A DNA stretch of 7,410 nucleotides, taken from assembly GCA_947631675.1 (NCBI GenBank), contig CANRMG010000089.1, positions 1 through 7,410 of the forward strand. The letters are read 5' to 3'. The notes under the pieces were generated by a model. It was not told the origin of the DNA and searched no databases. It saw nothing but the letters and a program-made list of their open reading frames with translations. Shown piece after piece: positions 1 through 6,398 of this stretch. A program made the translations under genes and the position numbers. Source of the stretch: an uncultured Oscillospiraceae bacterium (GTDB lineage Bacteria; Bacillota_A; Clostridia; Oscillospirales; Oscillospiraceae). Numbering within the stretch: the first letter of the stretch is position 1; each line of letters begins with the position of its first letter.

Positions 1-384
1 GACGGTGACGATATGCACGCCCTGGCCCTCCAGGGCGTTCAGGTAGCTGGGCAGCACGGCCACAAGGGTCTTGCCCTCGCCGGTCTTCATCTCGGCGATG
101 CGCCCCTGGTGCAGGACGATGCCGCCGATGACCTGTACGTAAAACGGCCGCATGCCCAGCACCCGGTCCGCCGCCTCCCGCACGGTGGCGAAGGCCTCCG
201 GCAGGATGTCGTCGGTGGTCTCCCCCGCCGCGAGCCGGGCCTTGAACTCGGCGGTCTTTGCCTTCAGCTGCTCGTCCGTCAGGGCCTTGTACTCGTTCTC
301 CAGGGCCATGACCTTGTCCGCCAGGGGGCGGAGCTTTTTCATCTCACGGTCCGAGTGACTGCCAAAAATCTTATCCAGGATCAT
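1..384 (-). CDS. secA: Preprotein translocase ATPase SecA, N-terminal 128 residues (cut by window edge)
   Basis: SecA is the motor ATPase that drives unfolded preproteins through the SecYEG channel. Translation of the minus strand gives a protein beginning [18 protein letters not shown]. It has the usual N-terminal helical segment (about residues 1-70), then the start of nucleotide-binding domain 1: [14 protein letters not shown] near 76-88, [12 protein letters not shown], and the Walker A motif MKTGEGKT at 99-106, followed by LPSYLNAL and GVHIVTV. All are hallmark SecA positions. The rest of the protein lies beyond the left edge. ATG at 384 is the only usable start, because no in-frame start codon lies between it and the upstream gene's stop. 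The gene follows the SLH/L,D-transpeptidase gene by 18 bases and probably shares its transcript. Housekeeping SecA1 is more likely than SecA2, but the fragment cannot settle this. Confidence 0.96.
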   Translation of the reverse strand, partial: MILDKIFGSHSDREMKKLRPLADKVMALENEYKALTDEQLKAKTAEFKARLAAGETTDDILPEAFATVREAADRVLGMRPFYVQVIGGIVLHQGRIAEMKTGEGKTLVAVLPSYLNALEGQGVHIVTV

Positions 385-396
385 AAATTCGTTGTG

Positions 397-403
397 CCTT
401 TCT
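397..403 (-). promoter_or_regulatory. secA ribosome binding site overlapping the upstream stop codon
   Basis: Reading the minus strand, AGAAAGG begins with the last base of the TGA stop (405-403) of the transpeptidase gene and lies 12 bases before the secA ATG. Spacing is longer than ideal. The overlap suggests that ribosomes ending on the upstream gene help initiate secA. No room exists for a separate promoter in the 18-base gap, although a promoter inside the upstream gene is not excluded. Confidence 0.6.
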
Positions 404-2940
404 CAGTAGCTCTTCACGCCCTCCGGCGTATCGATGATCACGACGCACCCCGGCTCCACCTTTTCCAGCACCTGCTTCATGCTGTCCTTCGGGATGGCGA
501 TGCAGCCCGCCGTGGGCGTGCCGGTGGAGCAGTGCAGGAAGATGGCCGAGCCCAGGCCGGGGGTATTGGCGCTGTTGTAATTCAGGGCCAGGGCGTAATC
601 GTACGCCGCGCCCACTTTTATCAGGTGCTCCGCGCTGGTCCAGTCCGGGGTCACGGTCCGGGTGGAGACGAACTGGTTGTAGTACCTGGACTGGCCGTCG
701 TCCACCCAGTAGTGGGTGTCGTCCAGCCACGTATAGGCGATGGCGCAGCCGGGATCCGGCTCGATGCCGAAGGCCATGGTGAAGCCGTATTGGCCCTTGG
801 GGGTCTTGTTGTCCCCCTCGGTGGTCTTGCCGATACCCGCCGAGCCCACGAAGCCCTCCACAGACAGGTCCTGGGCCCACACGCCATACTGTCCCTTCGT
901 ATGCAGGGACACCGTGGCGGTGCTGCCCTGGGCGGCCACGATGAGCAGCTGTTTGCTGCTGGCCGCGGCCTTCAGGGTGGCCACCCAATCGGTCTGCTGC
1001 GGGGTCCACACGGGGCCCGTCGCCCTATAGCGCATCAGCATAGCGCACACCTCCGCTCTCGTGGCATATCCGCCCGGCCGCAGGCTCCCCTCGGAGTCGC
1101 CGGTGAGGATGCCCCGGCCCAGGGCCCATTTCACGGCATCCAGGGCGTAGTCCTGCACGGAGCCGCTGTCCGTGAACCCGTCCAGGGAACCGCTGGCCGC
1201 CGGGGTGCCGGCCATCCGGTAGAGCATCACGGCCAGCTGCTGGCGCGTGACGTTCGCCTCCGGCTCAAAGGTGGTGGCGGAGGTGCCGTTCACGATCTGC
1301 TGCTCCGCCGCCCAGGCCACCGCGTCTTTGTAATAATCCGCCTTCAGATCTGTGAAGGGCGCCGCCCCGGAGGGGGCCGGGCGTCCGGCCATCCGGTGGA
1401 GCATGGCCACGGTCTGGCCCCGGGTGGCGGTATAGCCGGGGCCGAAGGTGTCCTCCGTCTGGCCCGTCACCACGCCGGTGGAATAGGCGTCCATCACGTT
1501 GTCATAGAACCACTGGGACGGGTCCACATCCTTGAAGGGGTTGTCCGGTCCCTTCGTCACGGTCAGCTTCATATCCCCGCTGTTCGGGGCGGTCAGAAGA
1601 TACATATGCTGCCCGCCCTCATACCAGCTGGACCGGACCGTGGCGCTCTCCGCCGTCAGCCGGTAGTCCTGGTGTATCCCCACCACCACGGTGCTGCCCG
1701 TGGGGACGGTATGATACCCGCTGGTGACGCGGTCCCCGTCGGGCCCGTAGGCAAAGGCCGGCGGCTCGGACGCGGGATACCCCTCCGGGAGGTCAAAGAC
1801 CACCTCCGAGGCCGGGACGAGGGTCAGCACCGCCTGCCCGTCCCCGTCAAAGTCCAGCAGGGACAGCAGGTCGACCCAGCCCGCCTCGCCGGAGACCTGA
1901 CCCATGGGGGTACACTCCAGGCTCGCCATGGTCATGTACCCCTCCGGGCACCAGACCATCGCCTCCTGCAGGCCGGAGATGGTATCCCCGTCCTCAAGCA
2001 CGGCGCCGGGCGACTGGACGTTCTGGCCGGTTCGGACCACCGCCTTGCCGGTGGGGTCCTGGACGCGGAGGACGGCGCTGCCGCCGGTGGACGCCTGGAC
2101 GGTGATGTTCCCCCCGTCGGGGTCCACCTCCGCCAGATATACCACATAGCCGGGCGCCATCTCAGACTGCCCGTAATACGCAAGCGCCCCGCTGGAGAGC
2201 CGCAGGCTGGCGCCCCGTTTCACATAGATCGGGAACACGCCGTCCTCCGGCACGTTGCGCACCTTGTCCTTATAGATGATCAGCTCGTCCTCGCCCTCAT
2301 ATTTGATGGCCGGGCGCCGGTTGCTTATATCGTCCCTGACGATCACGTTCAGCTTCGTGGCGTCGTCATACACATGGATCACCGCGGCCAGGTATCCCTC
2401 CACGCTGCCGCTGCCGCCGGTATAGGCCACGGTGCCGCCGGTGACGGTCAGGGTGTGGCCCGGGCGCACGTCGAATTCGACCGTCGACCCCGCCGGGATA
2501 GTCTGGCCGTCGCTGATCACCAGCCCGAAGGACCGCTCCTGGCCGATCCGCATGTTCATGATGGCCCAGTCCGGGTCGTCCACCCACAGGGGGACCTCCT
2601 GGCCCGCCGCAGGCTCCGGCATATCCGGCTCCTCCGTTTCCGCGGGCTCTTCCGTCTCTGTGGGTATTTCCGTTTCTACGGGCGGCTCCGCCTCCGTGGG
2701 CGTTTCCGTCTCCGCAGGCTCCTCCGTTTCCGCGGGCGGCTCCGTTTCCGCAGGGGGCGGTGTCTCCGCGGGCGGCTCGGTCATAAAAGGCTCCTCCGTC
2801 CCGGCAGGCGGTTCTGTCTCCATGGGGACCTCCGTCTCCACGGGGGGCTCCGCCAGCGGGGCGTCCTCAGCCGCCAGGGCGCATACCGCCGCGCCCAGCA
2901 CCATCCATACCGCCAGAAACAGACATATCGTTTTCTTCAT
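403..2940 (-). CDS. Secreted SLH-domain protein with C-terminal YkuD-type L,D-transpeptidase domain
   Basis: Probably an S-layer-like, wall-anchored enzyme making 3-3 peptidoglycan crosslinks or attaching proteins to peptidoglycan. Residues counted from MKKTICLF: signal peptide about 1-24 (cleavage near ALA-AED); acidic Pro/Glu/Thr-rich repeat about 31-110; unassigned beta-rich region about 115-465 with two cysteines (C331, C343) and a DFDGDGQ calcium-like motif at 363-369; three SLH repeats about 468-518, 529-577 and 588-637, with TRGQ, TRQQ and TRAE at their TRAE positions; catalytic domain about 665-837. The catalytic part shows GIGKTTEGDNKTPKG, WVDDGQSRYYNQ, GSAIFLH (H803) and PTAGCIAI (C813, the expected nucleophile). 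TAGC replaces the classical SHGC, as in the COG3786 branch of YkuD proteins. It probably has its own promoter and is coupled to secA downstream. Substrate is unknown. Confidence 0.92.
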   Translation of the reverse strand: MKKTICLFLAVWMVLGAAVCALAAEDAPLAEPPVETEVPMETEPPAGTEEPFMTEPPAETPPPAETEPPAETEEPAETETPTEAEPPVETEIPTETEEPAETEEPDMPEPAAGQEVPLWVDDPDWAIMNMRIGQERSFGLVISDGQTIPAGSTVEFDVRPGHTLTVTGGTVAYTGGSGSVEGYLAAVIHVYDDATKLNVIVRDDISNRRPAIKYEGEDELIIYKDKVRNVPEDGVFPIYVKRGASLRLSSGALAYYGQSEMAPGYVVYLAEVDPDGGNITVQASTGGSAVLRVQDPTGKAVVRTGQNVQSPGAVLEDGDTISGLQEAMVWCPEGYMTMASLECTPMGQVSGEAGWVDLLSLLDFDGDGQAVLTLVPASEVVFDLPEGYPASEPPAFAYGPDGDRVTSGYHTVPTGSTVVVGIHQDYRLTAESATVRSSWYEGGQHMYLLTAPNSGDMKLTVTKGPDNPFKDVDPSQWFYDNVMDAYSTGVVTGQTEDTFGPGYTATRGQTVAMLHRMAGRPAPSGAAPFTDLKADYYKDAVAWAAEQQIVNGTSATTFEPEANVTRQQLAVMLYRMAGTPAASGSLDGFTDSGSVQDYALDAVKWALGRGILTGDSEGSLRPGGYATRAEVCAMLMRYRATGPVWTPQQTDWVATLKAAASSKQLLIVAAQGSTATVSLHTKGQYGVWAQDLSVEGFVGSAGIGKTTEGDNKTPKGQYGFTMAFGIEPDPGCAIAYTWLDDTHYWVDDGQSRYYNQFVSTRTVTPDWTSAEHLIKVGAAYDYALALNYNSANTPGLGSAIFLHCSTGTPTAGCIAIPKDSMKQVLEKVEPGCVVIIDTPEGVKSY
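2611..2850 (-). repeat. Degenerate Pro/Glu/Thr-rich coding repeat
   Basis: About 80 codons encode variations on ETEPPAETEEP, with many short matches such as PPAETE, EEPAETE and PTETE. At DNA level this gives recurring blocks of the type GGAAACGGAG with changing third bases. The segment follows the signal peptide and precedes the folded domains, so a wall-spanning, extended, highly acidic spacer is the likely role. Tandem low-complexity DNA of this kind often varies in length between strains; that is inference here. Confidence 0.85.
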
Positions 2941-2948
2941 GCCGAACA

Positions 2949-2956
2949 CCCTCCCC
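2949..2956 (-). promoter_or_regulatory. Ribosome binding site that decides the start of the SLH/L,D-transpeptidase gene
   Basis: GGGGAGGG on the minus strand ends 8 bases before ATG at 2940, which is ideal spacing. An in-frame GTG at 2949 would add three residues, but its first base is the last G of this Shine-Dalgarno block, leaving no spacer. The ATG is therefore the real start, and the protein begins MKKTICLF, a normal signal-peptide N-terminus. Confidence 0.8.
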
Positions 2957-3011
2957 TCTCAGGTCCAGCCACAAAGATCCCGGGACCGGGTATAGTCATC
3001 CATTAAACATT

Positions 3012-3041
3012 ATAATACACCATTTGCGGCCATTCTGTCCA
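3012..3041 (-). promoter_or_regulatory. Sigma-A-type promoter of the SLH/L,D-transpeptidase-secA transcript
   Basis: On the minus strand, TGGACA (3041-3036) and TATTAT (3017-3012) are separated by 18 bases, each matching five of six consensus positions. An overlapping TATAAT (3014-3009) is a second -10 choice, with a poorer -35. A T-rich tract (around 3052-3058 on the plus strand as A's) lies upstream and could act like an UP element. The leader to the ATG would be about 65 bases. Confidence 0.6.
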
Positions 3042-3050
3042 TATGGTCAG
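3035..3050 (+). repeat. Imperfect 16-bp palindrome over the -35 box
   Basis: CTGTCCATATGGTCAG is symmetric at 14 of 16 positions, with a perfect CCATATGG core. It covers the -35 hexamer of the leftward promoter of the transpeptidase gene. The position and symmetry fit a dimeric regulator's operator, but no regulator is identified. Confidence 0.4.
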
Positions 3051-3065
3051 AAAAAAAGAGTTGTT

Positions 3066-3079
3066 TTTTCCATGGAAAA
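3066..3079 (+). repeat. Perfect 14-bp palindrome TTTTCCATGGAAAA next to terminator
   Basis: Every base is symmetric. The right four A's double as the U-tract of the leftward terminator of the YD-repeat gene. The centre is exactly 30 bp from the centre of the palindrome at 3035-3050, about three helical turns, which would place two bound proteins on one DNA face. Chance, given the A/T arms, remains possible. Confidence 0.4.
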
Positions 3080-3103
3080 GCAGCCGCCCGAAAGGGCGGC
3101 TGC
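3076..3103 (-). terminator. Intrinsic terminator after the YD-repeat gene
   Basis: A perfect 10-bp stem (GCAGCCGCCC with GGGCGGCTGC, 3080-3089 and 3094-3103) closes a four-base loop. On the minus strand it is followed by TTTTCC, a short U-tract, and begins 13 bases after the stop codon of the YD-repeat gene. It separates that gene from the transpeptidase gene. The short U-tract suggests termination may be incomplete. Confidence 0.8.
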
Positions 3104-3116
3104 CTGCCTTTGCCCG

Positions 3117-4004
3117 TCATGCGGCGGGCTCGTAGGTGAATTCGATATAATTTCCCTCGCCGGCGTCCGCCCGCGCCAGGTATCCGTCCGCGTTATAGGA
3201 GAGCATCGGCGTGCCGTGCAGGCCGAAGGACAGGCCCGGCCGGCCCTCGGCCGCGGGGATCTCCGCATAGAAGGCGGGGTTGGCGGGCTTGAGCTTGGCG
3301 GGGTCGTCCTGGTACTGCAAACTGTAGCGCAGCTCGAAGTAGGCGTCGGGCTCGTAGGAATACACCCAGTAGGAGCCGGGCGCGCCGTTGTCGTAGGTGA
3401 CCCGGTTGGTGATCACGCGGTCCTGGTCGTCATAGGTGTACTCGTTGAGGTAGGACCAGCCGTAGACGGTCACCCGGTTATTGATGGTCAGGACGCGGCC
3501 CTGGCCGTCATAGGTGTACTCCCGGGTCATATTCTCCTCCCCGTCGGTATACTGGGTGCTGGAGAGGAGGTTTCCCCCGTCGTCGTACGTATAGGTGTAG
3601 GTATTGGTGGAGGAGCGCTCCGTGCCGTAGTCCACGCTTTCATTGACGGACTCGACCATGTCCCCGTTGCCGTCATAGGTGCAGGTCTGCTTGGCCGTGG
3701 ACACCGTCTCGCCATTGTCGACGAAGGTGCCCTCTACCGTCTGGGTCAGGCCCTGCTCGCTGTAGGTGGTGACGCTCGTGTCGTACTGCAGGCCCTTGGT
3801 CTCCGGCCAATAGGTGGCGACGCGCTGTTCCCGCAGCTGGGTGCCCTCATAGTAGCTCAGCTCGTAGTGCTGGTACAGCATCCCGTCGGAATAGATGTCC
3901 ACCTGGGTCAGGCGCACGGGGCTGTCCCCCGCCGCCAGCGCGGGGACGCACAGGGCGAGGATCATCGCCAGCGCCAGGAGCATGCTCGTCGTTCTCTTTT
4001 TCAT
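3117..4004 (-). CDS. Small secreted YD/RHS-like repeat protein
   Basis: The specific function is not recognised. The 295-residue protein starts MKKRTTSMLLALAM and has a signal peptide ending near PALAAG (about 25). The residues before the only nearby Cys (C19) do not form a lipobox, so signal peptidase I processing is likely. The mature part carries YD-type repeats: TYDGNGDMVES (about 109), TYDDGGNLLSS (about 139), TYDGQGRVLTI (about 164), TYDDQDRVIT (about 189) and a late SYNADGYLARAD (about 269). These resemble RHS/YD beta-strand units, but the protein lacks the thousand-residue shell and toxin tip of true RHS proteins. No catalytic motif or membrane anchor is visible. AGAAAGG lies 6 bases before the ATG. 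Its own promoter lies in the 89-base gap behind the YcdB-like gene, and a hairpin terminator follows. A surface-binding or wall-associated role is a guess. Confidence 0.88.
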   Translation of the reverse strand: MKKRTTSMLLALAMILALCVPALAAGDSPVRLTQVDIYSDGMLYQHYELSYYEGTQLREQRVATYWPETKGLQYDTSVTTYSEQGLTQTVEGTFVDNGETVSTAKQTCTYDGNGDMVESVNESVDYGTERSSTNTYTYTYDDGGNLLSSTQYTDGEENMTREYTYDGQGRVLTINNRVTVYGWSYLNEYTYDDQDRVITNRVTYDNGAPGSYWVYSYEPDAYFELRYSLQYQDDPAKLKPANPAFYAEIPAAEGRPGLSFGLHGTPMLSYNADGYLARADAGEGNYIEFTYEPAA

Positions 4005-4039
4005 ATCGTGCCTTTCTCTGTCCTCCGGTGAGGTATTTT

Positions 4040-4064
4040 TCGGTCAGTATACCACAGGGACCGA
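4040..4064 (+). repeat. Inverted repeat flanking the -10 box
   Basis: TCGGTC (4040-4045) and GACCGA (4059-4064) are perfect inverted arms separated by 13 bases, and the gap contains the -10 hexamer of the YD-repeat promoter. This is operator-like geometry for a dimeric repressor. With 6-bp arms, chance is possible. Confidence 0.35.
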
Positions 4065-4074
4065 CTTCTGAAAA
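4046..4074 (-). promoter_or_regulatory. Extended -10 promoter of the YD-repeat gene
   Basis: On the minus strand, TTTTCA (4074-4069), a 17-base spacer, then TATACT (4051-4046) preceded by TGG, which supplies an extended -10 (TGnTATACT). The leader to the ATG at 4004 would be about 35 bases. No convincing terminator lies between the YcdB-like stop at 4094 and this promoter, so some readthrough from upstream is likely as well. Confidence 0.55.
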
Positions 4075-4093
4075 GTTACAATTCCGGCCAGGT

Positions 4094-6268
4094 TCACCGG
4101 TCCATGAAGCCGTAAAGGAGCCCGGCGGCCTCCGCCCGGGTGATGGGCGTTTCCGCCGCCTCCAGGCCCAGGGCCTCCGCCGCGAGGCCGTAGCCGTCCA
4201 AGCCGCCTTCCTCCAGCAGTTCCGCCCCGTCGCCGTACCGGCTGGCCCGCAGCATCATCTGCACAAATTCGCTCCCGGTCAGCTCCCGGTCGGGCTCCCA
4301 CTGCTTTTCCTTCAGGAACCCCTGGTAATACGCCTGGTCCAGGAGCACGTCGTCGTCCCGTTCCGACACATGGCCGCCACCGGCCCGCAGCAGCAGCACC
4401 GCCCCGTCCCGGGCCGTCAGGGCCGCCTCCGGCCGGAATTTGTCTCCGTCGAAGCCCACGCCGGCCTGGCCCAGGGTCTCGATCATCTCCCGCTGGGGCA
4501 CGCCGTCCAGGTCGTCATAGGCGTATACGCCCTGGACCTCCGGCTCGATGACCGGCTCCCCCGTGGCGGCGTCCACCGCCGTCACCTCGTCCAGGTTGCC
4601 GTAGTAGTAGGCCAGGCGCAGCTCCTCCACGTAGGTATAGCCCCACTGGGCGTAGTCCGCGTACAGGGCGTTCTCCTCCCGGGCCAGGTCCAGGGGCCAG
4701 GCCACGTAGCCCAAGGTCACGTCCAGGGCGTCCGTATAGGCCTCCAGGGCCGCCTCAGCGCTGACCACGTCCGCCGGGGCGAAGGACACGTCCTCCCAGG
4801 CGCGGCTGAACGCATCCACGGTGCCGCTGGCGGGGTTCACCGTCACCCGCAGACAGTTGTCCGGGTAGAAGTAGCCCTCATGGACCTGGGCAAAGACGCT
4901 CTCGTCTTTCTCGTCATAGCCCTGCAGGGTGCACAGGGCCGTCTCCGCCAGCTCCTCCGGCGCGGCCGCGGCCAGAAACGCCTCCGCCGCCGCGGTCCGG
5001 GCCTCCCGGTCTATGGTCACCGTCTCGTCCCGCTGCCACAGGGGGTAGCTGGTGTACACATCCTTTATTGCGCCGGTCTTGGCGTCCGCGGTGATGTACT
5101 TATAGATGGTCAGGTCCTGCCCCATGGCCACTGCCTGGTCATAGTCCTCCTGCCGGAAGCCGTAGAGCTGGTCCGCCGTCATGGGGGCGGTGTAGCGCAG
5201 CTCGGCGGTCACGCCGCCGTCCTCGCCCCGGCCCATGGAATAGGAGCACCGCTCCGGCGTGAAGCTCTCCAGCCCCAGGCCGGGCAGGGCCCGCAGCGCC
5301 TCGTCCAGGGCCATCTGGTCCAGCACGTCGGCGTAGTTCTCGATGGAGGCCAGCTCCACGTCGGTAAGGCCGTCGGCCAGGGTCACCTCCGGCTCCGCCG
5401 CCATCTCGGCGGCGGAGGCCATGGCCATGCCGTTTTCGCCGGCCGCGCCGTTCACGGACGCATACAGCGCGTCCATGTCCACCGCCTCGCCGGTCCGGGC
5501 GTCCACCACGGTGTCGGGCCACACGGGCACATAGCGCAGCACGGCGCCGCCCTCCCCGTCGGACACATAGCGGGCCTCCAGAGCCGCCGCCCCCGCCAGG
5601 GCCGCTGCCGCGTCCGCCTCCGCCGCGGCGGGCTCAGGGTCCGGCACGATGCCCACATAGCCCAGGTAGGAGTCGCTGCGGTAGAAGGAGTCCAGCCCCG
5701 CCCCGCCCAGGGACAGGGAGAACTCGATGGGGCTGGGCAGGCCGTTCAGGTCCACCGCGCCGTAAAACCGGTGGGTCCCCTGCGTGCCCAGGTAGACCCT
5801 GGCATTTTCGAGCCGGCCCGATTCCTTCCCATCAAAGAGCCTGGCACACCAGTCCTCCGCCTGCTTTTTGGCCTCCGCCTGGTCCAGAGGCGGGAACACC
5901 GGGTCGAAGCCGTAGAAGAAGTCTCGTGTATCGCCCCCGTCGTCCCAGCGGGAGACGCTGACGATCTTCCCGTCGGGGGTGACCTCGCAGGTGAGCTGGC
6001 GGGCGCTCTCGTCGGACCAGTTCAGGCTCCACCGGGGGCTGAGCCCGTCGGCATAGTCGCTGTAAAAGTTGGTATAGCCGTCGTCCACGTCCAGGGTCTT
6101 TTTCACCCGGGCCGTCAGCTCCGCCAGAGCCGCGTCCGAGGTCGCGTCCGGCGCCTGGGCCACCTCCGGCGCGTCCACGCCGGGGACGAGCACCCCCGCC
6201 GCCAGAGCGGGCGCCGTCATACTGGCCGCCAGGGCCAGGCCCAGCAGCACGGATAAAAAGCGTTTCAT
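4094..6268 (-). CDS. Secreted YcdB/YcdC-like protein with degenerate SLH repeats
   Basis: A 724-residue exported protein of unknown biochemical role. It begins MKRFLSVLLGLALAASM with a signal peptide ending near ALAAG (about 24). The bulk resembles YcdB/YcdC repeated domains, which have PepSY-like strands: VTPDGKIVSVSRW (about 96-108), VVDARTGEAVD (about 254-264), ITADAKTGAIKDVY (about 392-405), VNPASGTVDAFSRAW (about 477-491) and AVDAATGEPV (about 564-573). Two large tandem units are likely. A low-complexity Ala/Glu-rich stretch (about 213-230) links parts of the first. The C-terminal 145 residues look like three worn SLH repeats: FRPEAALTARDGAVLLL near 611-627, RELTGSEFVQMMLR near 661-674, and TPITRAEAAGLLYGF near 707-721, only the last with a clear TRAE. 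AAAGGAG sits 9 bases before the ATG. It is the first gene of the leftward envelope group, divergent from rplJ. Family assignment is from pattern, not search. Confidence 0.88.
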   Translation of the reverse strand: MKRFLSVLLGLALAASMTAPALAAGVLVPGVDAPEVAQAPDATSDAALAELTARVKKTLDVDDGYTNFYSDYADGLSPRWSLNWSDESARQLTCEVTPDGKIVSVSRWDDGGDTRDFFYGFDPVFPPLDQAEAKKQAEDWCARLFDGKESGRLENARVYLGTQGTHRFYGAVDLNGLPSPIEFSLSLGGAGLDSFYRSDSYLGYVGIVPDPEPAAAEADAAAALAGAAALEARYVSDGEGGAVLRYVPVWPDTVVDARTGEAVDMDALYASVNGAAGENGMAMASAAEMAAEPEVTLADGLTDVELASIENYADVLDQMALDEALRALPGLGLESFTPERCSYSMGRGEDGGVTAELRYTAPMTADQLYGFRQEDYDQAVAMGQDLTIYKYITADAKTGAIKDVYTSYPLWQRDETVTIDREARTAAAEAFLAAAAPEELAETALCTLQGYDEKDESVFAQVHEGYFYPDNCLRVTVNPASGTVDAFSRAWEDVSFAPADVVSAEAALEAYTDALDVTLGYVAWPLDLAREENALYADYAQWGYTYVEELRLAYYYGNLDEVTAVDAATGEPVIEPEVQGVYAYDDLDGVPQREMIETLGQAGVGFDGDKFRPEAALTARDGAVLLLRAGGGHVSERDDDVLLDQAYYQGFLKEKQWEPDRELTGSEFVQMMLRASRYGDGAELLEEGGLDGYGLAAEALGLEAAETPITRAEAAGLLYGFMDR

Positions 6269-6311
6269 ATCGAAGCTCTCCTTTCGCGGTCGTATGCCTT
6301 TCCGACGTTCC

Positions 6312-6341
6312 CGGGAGCGAAAAGTTCCCGCTTTTTATTAT
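6312..6341 (+). terminator. Possible rightward terminator-like hairpin upstream of the rplJ promoter
   Basis: Plus-strand CGGGAGC and GTTCCCG form a 7-bp stem with one G-U pair and a GAAAA loop, followed by CTTTTTATTAT. As plus-strand RNA this is terminator-like and would stop antisense transcription before the ribosomal operon. On the minus strand the same bases form a 5'-end hairpin, with one mismatch, in the YcdB-like leader. The T-run overlaps the leftward -10 box, so the resemblance may be accidental. Confidence 0.35.
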
Positions 6342-6365
6342 AGCGGGCCGGCCCGGCAAAGGCAA
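6337..6365 (-). promoter_or_regulatory. Leftward promoter of the YcdB-like gene
   Basis: On the minus strand, TTGCCT (6365-6360), a 17-base very GC-rich spacer, then a perfect TATAAT (6342-6337). The leader to the ATG at 6268 would be about 60 bases and starts with a short hairpin. The GC-rich spacer may limit promoter strength. Confidence 0.6.
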
Positions 6366-6398
6366 GGAAAGCCGCGCCTTTTAAAAATAAATTAATAC

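Noticed and set aside
2611..2850. Possible CRISPR-like repeat region
   Set aside because: Repeats are degenerate, in frame, without unique spacers, and encode a Pro/Glu/Thr-rich linker.
2941..2949. GTG start three codons upstream for the transpeptidase
   Set aside because: The GTG overlaps the Shine-Dalgarno sequence, leaving no spacer; ATG at 2940 has 8-base spacing.
2432..2995. Plus-strand frame with SVSAGGSVSAG repeats resembling a surface protein
   Set aside because: The repetitiveness is only the reverse reading of the Pro/Glu/Thr coding repeat of the transpeptidase; there is no ribosome binding site or signal peptide.
13..3006. A 997-codon open frame on the plus strand
   Set aside because: It is codon-aligned antisense to secA and the transpeptidase gene, which happen to share a frame. 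GC-rich genes seldom use the TTA, CTA and TCA codons that would create antisense stops. The translation is His/Gly/Arg-rich without any domain.
3024..4031. A 335-codon open frame on the plus strand
   Set aside because: Antisense shadow of the YD-repeat gene; it runs through that gene's terminator and promoter.
4028..6256. A 742-codon open frame on the plus strand
   Set aside because: Codon-aligned shadow of the YcdB-like gene, whose signal peptide, ribosome binding site and promoter are clear on the minus strand.
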